Origin: Anditalea sp035461405
Lineage (GTDB): Bacteria; Bacteroidota; Bacteroidia; Cytophagales; Cyclobacteriaceae
Assembly: GCA_035461405.1 (NCBI GenBank)
Contig: DATHVH010000328.1
Span: 1-13,235, forward strand
Direction: 5' to 3'
Length of the DNA stretch: 13,235 nt
A program made the translations under genes and the position numbers. A model generated the notes under the pieces. It saw nothing but the letters and a program-made list of their open reading frames with translations. It ran no database searches and had not been told where the DNA came from. Positions 6,245 to 13,235 of the stretch are shown in pieces. Every line of letters starts with the position of its first letter. Position 1 is the stretch's first letter.

Positions 6245-9200
6245 ATGAGCAATACAGAAGTACATGAAGATGAAAGGGTATTAACACTTTTATCTTATAA
6301 CATATTAGACACTTTAAATGAGAAAGAATTTGACCGTCTTACCAAACTGGCGGCTCTAATATGTGAAACTCCTATCGCTACTGTAGCTTTATTGGATGAT
6401 AAAAGACAATGGTTTAAATCTAAAATAGGGATAGATATAACGGAATCCTCTTTAGATATTTCTTTCTGTACACCTGTTTTAGAAACTTCTGGATTAAATG
6501 AAATATCAGATACTCATAAAAGCGAAAGATTTAAAAACAACCCCTTTGTAACTGGTGAACCATACATCAGATTTTACGCTGGTGCTCCTCTAATTGACCC
6601 CAAAGGATTTGTGTTAGGCACACTCAATGTGCTAGATACAAAACCTAAAGAACTTACCACTTCTCAAAAAAATTCTTTGGAACTATTGGCCCAGGAAGTA
6701 ATGGCTGCTATACTTGAGAGAAAAACCAAGGAAGATCTTAAAATATACGAATCACTTTTTACCCTGTCTCAAGATATAATGGCCATAATAGACAAGAATG
6801 GCCGCTTTAAAAAAATCAATAAAGCCTTTGTAGATATTCTTGGATGGGATGAAGCCACTATAATTAATAATTCTTCCGATCTGGTACATCCGGAAGATAT
6901 AGATAAATCACTGATAGAGTGGGAAACGCTGGTCAAAGAAGAAAAAATAAATGTATTCACCCAAAGACTAAAAACTAAATCAGGCATTTATAAAACTTTC
7001 CAATGGCAGACGAGCCCAGATCCAAGTACAGGTGATATTCTTGCAGTAGCCCGAGATATCACCATGGAGCTAAGGAATAAGATAGAACTGATTAAGCAAA
7101 AAGATTTTCTCGATAATATAGTAGAAGGTATGCAGGAAGGATTTGCTCTAGCAAATCACAAAGGCACCAAAATGCGGGTAAATGAAGCTCTATGTAAGAT
7201 GACGGGGTACAGCCGTGAAGAATTGATAGGGCAAACCACTCCATATTCCTATTGGCCAGAGGATATGTATAAGAAAAATGAACTTGCTTTTATTCGTGTG
7301 CTAAAGGGCAAGTCTACAAGCGAAACCCAAGAACTTGTATTTCAGAGAAAAAACGGAGAAAGATTCCCCGTCTGTATTCGTCCATCTACCCTTCATAATC
7401 CTACCACTGGAAATAAATATATTTTTACTACAATCCAAGATATCACCAAAAGCCAGCAGACTGAAAATGACCTACTGGTAACCCAAAAAATATTAGAACA
7501 AACTAACCGTGTAGCTCAAGTAGGCGGATGGGATGCTGATCTGATTAAAAAAACGTTGTACTGGTCGGATATAACTTTGGAAATACATGAGGTAGAACCT
7601 AATTATATTCCCAATATAAATGACGGGCTTAAATTTTATACCCCGGAATGCCAAGACATAATCAATAAAGCGTGGATAAATGCTGTCGAAGTAGGAATTC
7701 CGTTTGATCTCGAACTTGAGATTATTACCGCCAAAAATCATGAGAAATGGGTACGGACTAAAGGACAGTGTGAAATTAAGAATGGAAAAGTAATAAGAGT
7801 GTATGGTACATTCCAAGATATTACCAAACGAAAATTAGCCGAACAAGAGGTAGAAAGAAAAGAAAAAATGCTTAAAGGCATATCTTTAGCTACCAATGAA
7901 CTATTATCAAATAGAGATTTTGAAGAAGCTATCACTAAATCTTTGGTCGTTTTAGGTGAAACTGTAGAAGTAGACAGAGTTTATATTTTCGAAAACAGCA
8001 TAGATGCTGAAGGACAATTGGTCGCATCCCAAAAATTTGAATATGCTTCTACTCAATGCGTATCGCAAGCTGGGAATCCGAGCTTACAAAATTTATTACT
8101 CGAACAATTTGAAAACTTTTATCGCCCACTCTCTAAAAACAAACCCTATAAAGCCACGCTTAAAAATTTAGATGCAGATTCTGATGAAGCTAAGTTTTTG
8201 CAAATGCAGGATATCAAGTCTATTCTGGTTATACCGGTTTTCTATAGTGATAAGTTTTGGGGGTTTGTGGGATATGATGAATGTACATCAGAGAGAAAAT
8301 GGTCAGAGGCTGAGGTTTCCCTTCTAAGAAGTTTCGGCAATACCATATCAAACGCAATAGATAGAAAGCAAAAAGATAAATTTTTAGTCAAATCCAAAGA
8401 GCAGGCTGAGGCTGCCAATATTGCCAAGTCTGAATTTCTAGCTAATATGAGCCATGAGATACGAACTCCTCTGAATGGTATCATCGGATTTACAGATCTT
8501 GTTCTGAAAACGGAACTGGATCCTACTCAAAGTCAATATTTATCTATTGTAAATAATTCTGCGAACGCTTTATTAAGTATTATCAATGATATATTGGACT
8601 TCTCCAAAATAGAGGCAGGAAAACTTGAGCTGGACGTAGAGCGTTTTGACGTGTTTGAAATGGCCAGCCAGACTGCTGATATCATAAGCTATCAGGCTCA
8701 AAGCCGTCACCTAGAAATGTTGCTGAATATTTCACTGGATTTACCAAGATTTATATTTGCAGATGAAGTAAGATTACGACAGGTCCTCATCAACCTTTTA
8801 GGTAATGCAGTTAAATTCACAGAAGTCGGTGAAATAGAGCTTAAAATAGAAGCGCTAGGCCCGATAGAGAATGAAGAAATAAAGATCCGGTTTGAAGTAA
8901 GGGATACTGGTATAGGTATCAAAAAAGAAATGCAGGAAAAGATTTTTGAGGCTTTCTCTCAGGAAGACGGATCTACGACAAAAAAATACGGGGGTACTGG
9001 ACTTGGCCTAACTATCTCAAATAAGCTTTTAGAGCTTATGGATAGTAAACTGCAACTGAAGAGTAGACCTGGAAAAGGAAGTAAATTTTTCTTTGATATT
9101 AAAGTAAAAGTAGGCGAAGGAGAAGCTGACATATTCGAAAACATCGATCAGATTAAGAATGCTCTGGTGGTGGATGATAATTTTAACAATAGGACTATCC

Positions 9201-10342
9201 TGAAGCAAATGTTAAAATTAAAAGAGATAGAAATAGAGGAAGCAGCCAATGGATATGAAGCACTTCAACTTCTGGATAAAGGCAATATATATGATGTAAT
9301 CTTAATGGATTATCATATGCCATACATGGACGGGCTGGAGACAATATCTAAAATAAGGAAGAATGAAAATGAATCTATAAGTGAACACCCTATTGTCCTC
9401 CTATACAGCAGTTCAGATGACGAAACAGTACTAAGGGCTTGCCATGAACTAAACGTAGCTCATCGATTAGTCAAACCCATAAAAATGCAAGATCTGTATA
9501 ATATTTTAAGTAAGCTGCACAAAGTGGATTCCCCGGATGAGGAGCAGGAGGTAGAATCTGGTTACGATAATTTCGGAAAAGCATTTACTATATTAATAGC
9601 TGAAGACAACCAGATAAATATGTTCTTGGCTAAGACCATATTAAAACGAATTCTTCCTAATGCAACCATATTGGAGGCTCCCAATGGGCAGGTAGCACTT
9701 AATCTGTATCAGGAAAAAAACATTGATCTCATCATCATGGATATCCAAATGCCACTATTAAATGGATATGAGGTTACCACCGCTATACGAGAAAAAGAAC
9801 GCCATGGAAAAAGAGTCCCAATATTAGCGCTTACGGCAGGGAATGTAAAGGGTGAAAAAGAAAAATGCATACAACTGGGTATGGATGATTTCATATCCAA
9901 ACCAGTGGTAGAAGAAACTTTAGCTTTAGTATTAAATAAATATCTACCGGTCAAAACAGAGGAAATGTTCGGCGCAATCAATAATGAACAGCAATCACCC
10001 CAACAGCAAAGATTTGATATTTCAGTATTGGAGGGATATGTAAATAATGATCCAAACCTTATGAAGGTTTTTATTGATATTACCCTAAAAGAACTGGAAA
10101 ATTCTAAAATAGAACTGCTGGATAGTTTAGCTCATCAAAACCTTCAGGACTTCAATGCTGCTGGTCACAAACTTAAAGGAACAGCTTCCTCGGCAGGGCT
10201 TAATTGGCTTTATGAAATTGGACTGGAAATAGAAAACATGACCGATTTTGATTATAGAAAAGCTAAAATAAAAATATTGAAAGCTCATGAGGAGATTGAC
10301 CAGGTTATAAAACTGATTAAACAAAAAAAGAATACTTTATAA
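6245..10342 (+). CDS. soluble hybrid sensor histidine kinase: GAF-PAS3-GAF-HisKA-HATPase-REC-REC-HPt
   Basis: A 1365-residue cytoplasmic sensor with no membrane segment or signal peptide. In order: GAF 1 (about 10-157, with RQWFKSKIG, SFCTPV, NPFVTGEPYIRFYAGAPL), PAS 1 (about 172-275), PAS 2 (about 287-402), a PAS_3-like domain (about 420-530, GGWDAD... GTFQDITKRK), GAF 2 (about 545-708), HisKA (about 725-796, phospho-acceptor H737 in NMSHEIRTPLNG), HATPase_c (about 838-957, N-box N854, DTGIGI and GGTGLGLTIS), REC 1 (about 972-1090, D1022 in LMDYHMPYMDG), REC 2 (about 1115-1235, D1166 in IMDIQMPLLNGYE) and HPt (about 1257-1360, H1308 in AGHKLKGTASSAG). All key residues are present, so a full phosphorelay can run inside one chain. 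REC 1 has Ser where Thr is usual in the switch position. No DNA-binding output domain or separate response regulator is adjacent, so the final partner is unknown. The aminotransferase gene starts 71 bases downstream. Confidence 0.95.
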   Translation: MSNTEVHEDERVLTLLSYNILDTLNEKEFDRLTKLAALICETPIATVALLDDKRQWFKSKIGIDITESSLDISFCTPVLETSGLNEISDTHKSERFKNNPFVTGEPYIRFYAGAPLIDPKGFVLGTLNVLDTKPKELTTSQKNSLELLAQEVMAAILERKTKEDLKIYESLFTLSQDIMAIIDKNGRFKKINKAFVDILGWDEATIINNSSDLVHPEDIDKSLIEWETLVKEEKINVFTQRLKTKSGIYKTFQWQTSPDPSTGDILAVARDITMELRNKIELIKQKDFLDNIVEGMQEGFALANHKGTKMRVNEALCKMTGYSREELIGQTTPYSYWPEDMYKKNELAFIRVLKGKSTSETQELVFQRKNGERFPVCIRPSTLHNPTTGNKYIFTTIQDITKSQQTENDLLVTQKILEQTNRVAQVGGWDADLIKKTLYWSDITLEIHEVEPNYIPNINDGLKFYTPECQDIINKAWINAVEVGIPFDLELEIITAKNHEKWVRTKGQCEIKNGKVIRVYGTFQDITKRKLAEQEVERKEKMLKGISLATNELLSNRDFEEAITKSLVVLGETVEVDRVYIFENSIDAEGQLVASQKFEYASTQCVSQAGNPSLQNLLLEQFENFYRPLSKNKPYKATLKNLDADSDEAKFLQMQDIKSILVIPVFYSDKFWGFVGYDECTSERKWSEAEVSLLRSFGNTISNAIDRKQKDKFLVKSKEQAEAANIAKSEFLANMSHEIRTPLNGIIGFTDLVLKTELDPTQSQYLSIVNNSANALLSIINDILDFSKIEAGKLELDVERFDVFEMASQTADIISYQAQSRHLEMLLNISLDLPRFIFADEVRLRQVLINLLGNAVKFTEVGEIELKIEALGPIENEEIKIRFEVRDTGIGIKKEMQEKIFEAFSQEDGSTTKKYGGTGLGLTISNKLLELMDSKLQLKSRPGKGSKFFFDIKVKVGEGEADIFENIDQIKNALVVDDNFNNRTILKQMLKLKEIEIEEAANGYEALQLLDKGNIYDVILMDYHMPYMDGLETISKIRKNENESISEHPIVLLYSSSDDETVLRACHELNVAHRLVKPIKMQDLYNILSKLHKVDSPDEEQEVESGYDNFGKAFTILIAEDNQINMFLAKTILKRILPNATILEAPNGQVALNLYQEKNIDLIIMDIQMPLLNGYEVTTAIREKERHGKRVPILALTAGNVKGEKEKCIQLGMDDFISKPVVEETLALVLNKYLPVKTEEMFGAINNEQQSPQQQRFDISVLEGYVNNDPNLMKVFIDITLKELENSKIELLDSLAHQNLQDFNAAGHKLKGTASSAGLNWLYEIGLEIENMTDFDYRKAKIKILKAHEEIDQVIKLIKQKKNTL

Positions 10343-10355
10343 TCTTTTCAGAGCC

Positions 10356-10408
10356 TAAATCTGATTGATAATCCATTCATTTTCATTAAATTATCAGATA
10401 AATCTGAT
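10356..10408. promoter_or_regulatory. direct and inverted TAAATCTGAT repeats before the aminotransferase gene
   Basis: TAAATCTGAT occurs at 10356-10365 and again at 10399-10408. The second copy forms a perfect 7-bp inverted repeat, ATCAGAT (10393-10399) AA ATCTGAT (10402-10408), ending 5 bases before the ATG at 10414. It could be a repressor site or a hairpin hiding the start codon. It lies in the only gap (71 bases) between kinase and aminotransferase. Confidence 0.4.
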
Positions 10409-10413
10409 GAGTT

Positions 10414-11538
10414 ATGAAAATAAATAGACGAGATTGGCTGAAAAGTGCTGCCCTCACGGGAGGGGCAGGTATGATTGCTAACTTAGGATTTTTCACATCC
10501 CTTACCGCAGAACAGAAGAAAAAGTTTAATCCTCGACGCATATTTGACAAAGTAAGATTAAGTTCAAATGAAAACCCATACGGTCCCTCAGAAATAGTTA
10601 GAGAAGCCCTTACCCAATCCTTTGCTGATGGCTGCAGGTATCCATATTCCTATCAAGAGGGCTTGCTAGATATGCTTGCCGAAAAAGAAGGTGTAAATAA
10701 GGATCATATTGTTATCACCGGTGGTTCTACTGAAGCCTTAAAAGTAGCAGGAATAATTTTTACTAAAGGGGGTGGAGAATTGATAGCATCCAAGCCTACC
10801 TTTCTGGCGATGATGGACTATGCACAAATGTGGGGTGCAGCCGTGAACTGGGTACCCGTAGATGAGCAGATGCATCATAACCTCTCTGAAATGGAGTCCA
10901 GAATAAATTCAAACACTAAGATGGTATTTATCTGCAATCCCAACAATCCAACTTCTACTCTCCTTCCAGCAGATAAATTTGAAGAATTTAGCAGAAGGGT
11001 GTCTGATAAAACCATACTTTTTAGTGATGAAGCTTACTATGAATATATAGACAAGCCAAATTACCCCAGCATGGTCAAACTCGTCAAGGAGGGAAAGAAC
11101 GTTATAGTATCCAGGACCTTTTCCAAAGTATACGGCCTCGCAGGATTAAGAATCGGGTACATAATAGCAAAACCTGAACTGGCAAAATCTATAAGGGAAA
11201 ATGTAGTAGCATTCACTAATGTATATGCCTTGGAGGCTGCTAAAACCGCACTTAAAGATGAAGCTTTTTATAATTTTAGCCTTCTTAAAAATAGTGAATC
11301 TAAAAAAGCAATTTATCACTCGCTAAAAGAAATAGACATCCCCTATTTAGATTCCCAAACAAATTTTATTTTCTTTAAAACCGGAAAACCAATTACTGAG
11401 ATACATGCTAAATTTATGGAAGAGGGCATAATGGTGGGACGGGCTTTTCCACCATACGAGGATTGGTGTAGGGTAAGTACTGGAACGTATGAAGAAACAG
11501 AACGATTCATCACAGCTCTCAAGAAAGTTATAACTTAA
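10414..11538 (+). CDS. Tat-signal-bearing PLP aminotransferase, histidinol-phosphate aminotransferase-like
   Basis: A 374-residue fold-type I (class I/II) aminotransferase nearest in wording to HisC. PLP features: SSNENPYGPSE near 51-61 for substrate binding, GGSTEALK, N175PNNPTS, D205 in FSDEAYYEY (pyridine nitrogen), K238 in SRTFSKVYGLAGLRIGY (Schiff base), and a C-terminal Arg in EDWCRVSTGTYEE. The N-terminus MKINRRDWLKSAALTGGAG is a good twin-arginine signal (NRRDWLK followed by a mild hydrophobic stretch to about residue 30), so the enzyme probably folds with PLP in the cytoplasm and is exported. Cleavage is likely near SLTA; lipid modification is not indicated. A periplasmic role makes canonical histidine synthesis unlikely, and no other his gene is near. 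The substrate is unknown. The stop shares TTAA with the convergent nuclease gene. Confidence 0.9.
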   Translation: MKINRRDWLKSAALTGGAGMIANLGFFTSLTAEQKKKFNPRRIFDKVRLSSNENPYGPSEIVREALTQSFADGCRYPYSYQEGLLDMLAEKEGVNKDHIVITGGSTEALKVAGIIFTKGGGELIASKPTFLAMMDYAQMWGAAVNWVPVDEQMHHNLSEMESRINSNTKMVFICNPNNPTSTLLPADKFEEFSRRVSDKTILFSDEAYYEYIDKPNYPSMVKLVKEGKNVIVSRTFSKVYGLAGLRIGYIIAKPELAKSIRENVVAFTNVYALEAAKTALKDEAFYNFSLLKNSESKKAIYHSLKEIDIPYLDSQTNFIFFKTGKPITEIHAKFMEEGIMVGRAFPPYEDWCRVSTGTYEETERFITALKKVIT

Positions 11539-12899
11539 GAATCCAACAAAACCATATCCATTTTCTTTTTACTTATAAATGATTGTAATATGGAATATGT
11601 TTCGTTTACGGGCTTTACGGTGGTGAGTTGATCTATTAGATCATCCATAGTATTTACTATATCCTCATTAGAAATAAATCCATATGCCTTCAATATACCA
11701 TCTTCAAAAAGAATAGCCGCCTGATCTTGATAATGCCTTCCTTTTTCTTTTATCAGGACCCTGCCAGAACTTTTAAATATTTCCTTAACCCAATCGGCTG
11801 CTCTGCTATTATATAGATCCGATGCCTCTAGACCAGCACATGCCCCTTCACACTTCTGTAGCGGATAGTCATAGCAAGCCTGCGGAGTTTTTTGAATACC
11901 ACTTAACTTAGGACATAATCTGTATAGGGAAACTCCATTTAAAAGAAATGACCAGGCTTCACTATGTGAGTTAAAGCTAATTAATGGCTTATGCCCTTTT
12001 ATAACCTTTGCTACTTGGAATCTGAGGTAACCCTGACCATCTTCGTATTGATATATTCCCCAAGAGGTGGACTTTACCTTTTGAGACCTGTTGTATTTAG
12101 GCCATAATCTTTTAATCTCCAAAGCTTCAAGAAGCAAAGCTAAAAATTCACTTCCTGCTAATTCATAGCTCACATCATGAATATCAGTTTTAAGTCCGGT
12201 TTTGCTTTTTCCAGTAAAATGTCCCTTAAATCTACTTTGTATATTTATAGCTTTACCTACGTATATAACTTGATTGTTTTTATCATAAAAGTAATATATG
12301 CCAGGTTTCTTAGGTAAGGAATCAAATTTTTCTTTACTGATATTGGGAGGAAGAAATGCCTCGCCAGAATTTTTGCGAAGCGATAGTTTAACTACGTTTT
12401 CGACATCACGTTCACAAATGATAGAAAAAAGATGAGCAGTCGCTAAAGCGTCTCCATAGGCTCGATGCCTATCAGTAATCTGTATACCAACATGAGAGCA
12501 AATAGAGCCAAGGCTGTAAGATCTTACTCCAGGAATAATCTTTCTGCTCAATCTTACTGTGCATAATTTAGGAACATTAAAAATATACCCTACTCTTTGG
12601 AATTCAAGATGAAGGAAATTATAGTCAAAATTAACATTATGCGCTACAAAGACTTTATCTTTTAATAACGTAAACAATTCTTCAGCTATTTCATAAAAAT
12701 ATGGCGCATTTTCCACCATCTCATTGTTAATACCTGTCAGACCAGTTATAAAGCCAGGTATGGAACGACCGGGATTAATTAATGTCTGATAGGTTTCCAC
12801 GATGTTGGAACCATCATGAATAATCGCTGCCACCTCTGTGATTCCTCCATTTTGGGAAACCCCACCAGTAGTTTCTATATCAACAATAGCATAAAGCAT
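11535..12899 (-). CDS. fusion of DnaQ-like 3'-5' exonuclease and GIY-YIG nuclease with UvrC-like Cys4 motif
   Basis: A 454-residue DNA repair-type nuclease. Residues 1-160 are a DEDDh exonuclease like DNA polymerase III epsilon: D7 and E9 (VDIETTGG), D92 (AHNVNFDYNFL), H145 and D150 (HRAYGDALAT). Residues about 195-272 are a GIY-YIG domain as in UvrC and Cho: G200IYYFYD, Y213VGKA, R223, E258 in LLLEALEIKRLWPKYN. From 329 to 354 comes C329-x12-C342-x7-C350-x3-C354, close to the spacing of the UvrC cysteines that bind a 4Fe-4S cluster. The UvrC UvrB-binding and RNase H-like C-terminal domains are not recognisable; the last 100 residues are unassigned. Exonuclease-GIY-YIG fusions occur widely in bacteria, often labelled DNA polymerase III epsilon. 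It ends tail-to-tail with the aminotransferase, without a terminator. Confidence 0.92.
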   Translation of the reverse strand: MLYAIVDIETTGGVSQNGGITEVAAIIHDGSNIVETYQTLINPGRSIPGFITGLTGINNEMVENAPYFYEIAEELFTLLKDKVFVAHNVNFDYNFLHLEFQRVGYIFNVPKLCTVRLSRKIIPGVRSYSLGSICSHVGIQITDRHRAYGDALATAHLFSIICERDVENVVKLSLRKNSGEAFLPPNISKEKFDSLPKKPGIYYFYDKNNQVIYVGKAINIQSRFKGHFTGKSKTGLKTDIHDVSYELAGSEFLALLLEALEIKRLWPKYNRSQKVKSTSWGIYQYEDGQGYLRFQVAKVIKGHKPLISFNSHSEAWSFLLNGVSLYRLCPKLSGIQKTPQACYDYPLQKCEGACAGLEASDLYNSRAADWVKEIFKSSGRVLIKEKGRHYQDQAAILFEDGILKAYGFISNEDIVNTMDDLIDQLTTVKPVNETYSILQSFISKKKMDMVLLDS

Positions 12900-13130
12900 A
12901 ACACAAAACTAACGCTATTTATCTTCTCTTAGTGGACTAATAATATAATATAATTCAAAGAATATATTTAGCCTTTTTTTCTTGAGCTTCGGCAGTTATT
13001 TCTACCTTTTAAAGTTTGGAATTTAATATTTTATATTATTATAAAATTAATTTAGATATCCTAGATAGTTACTGCCCGAAAAGCGTATTGCCATAATAAT
13101 TTATTAGTAAATTTAATAAAATTCTGACCC
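12900..13130. other. AT-rich divergent intergenic region
   Basis: These 231 bases separate the minus-strand nuclease gene from the plus-strand ORF at 13131, so promoters for both should lie here. I see only an AT-only hairpin (TTTTATA 13029-13035 with TATAAAA 13040-13046). There is no gene or RNA I can support. Confidence 0.5.
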
Positions 13131-13235
13131 ATGATGGACTCTTCATATAGAATTAATGCAGAAGAAAAAGTGATTTTTTGGATTTCCGAAATCCACCAAA
13201 ATACTGAAAAATTTAAAAATGAGTTTTCTTCAATT
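13131..13235 (+). CDS. unidentified protein, N-terminal 35 codons, truncated by window end
   Basis: ATG ATG opens a frame with no stop to the last base; an in-frame TGA at 13125-13127 makes 13131 the earliest ATG, with 13134 the alternative. The visible residues start MMDSSYRINAEEKVIFWISE and are hydrophilic, Glu/Lys-rich and probably helical, with no signal peptide or membrane segment. Too little is present to name a family. Confidence 0.5.
   Translation, partial: MMDSSYRINAEEKVIFWISEIHQNTEKFKNEFSSI

Noticed and set aside
13029..13046. AT-only hairpin as a terminator
   Set aside because: The stem has only A-T pairs, and it lies more than 100 bases from any gene end, in a divergent region.

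Overview
The window reads as chromosomal DNA of a Bacteroidota member, most likely of the Cytophagales type. The signs are an AT-rich genome, few clear Shine-Dalgarno sequences, a topoisomerase I that ends in TOPRIM C-terminal repeats rather than zinc fingers, a zinc-less sirtuin, a SatD/DUF3307 pair, and a very large soluble hybrid histidine kinase. I see no rRNA, tRNA, CRISPR array, insertion sequence or phage gene. The species-level assignment is inference.

Region 1 (1-3586, plus strand) opens with the 3' part of topA, closed by a strong intrinsic terminator. A roughly nine-helix membrane protein of unknown function follows, then a TTG-started Sir2 deacylase of the desuccinylase type, then an OsmC peroxiredoxin. 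These three genes are closely spaced and end at a second strong terminator, so they may form one transcript with a stress or acyl-metabolism theme.

Region 2 (3588-4379, minus strand) is a gene for a secreted periplasmic protein made of two similar halves. It is cut by an in-frame TAA 44 codons before its natural end. The orphaned tail is still open and still matches the end of the first half, which points to a recent nonsense mutation, a readthrough stop or a base error.

Region 3 (4380-6010) is a 300-base AT-rich divergent promoter region with palindromes, then a translationally coupled pair: SatD (a protein with nucleotidyl-cyclase-like sequence marks plus a helix-turn-helix) and a DUF3307 membrane protein. 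This is the best candidate here for a poorly described two-gene system.

Region 4 (6245-11538, plus strand) holds a 1365-residue hybrid kinase carrying an entire His-Asp-Asp-His relay in one chain (GAF-PAS-PAS-PAS-GAF-HisKA-HATPase-REC-REC-HPt). It is followed by a Tat-signal-bearing histidinol-phosphate-aminotransferase-like enzyme, preceded by an inverted repeat.

Region 5 (11535-13235) is a minus-strand fusion of a DnaQ-type exonuclease with a UvrC/Cho-type GIY-YIG nuclease and a four-cysteine motif resembling the UvrC iron-sulfur site. It is convergent with the aminotransferase, and the two stop codons share one TTAA. A short intergenic gap then leads to the first 35 codons of an unidentified gene running off the window.
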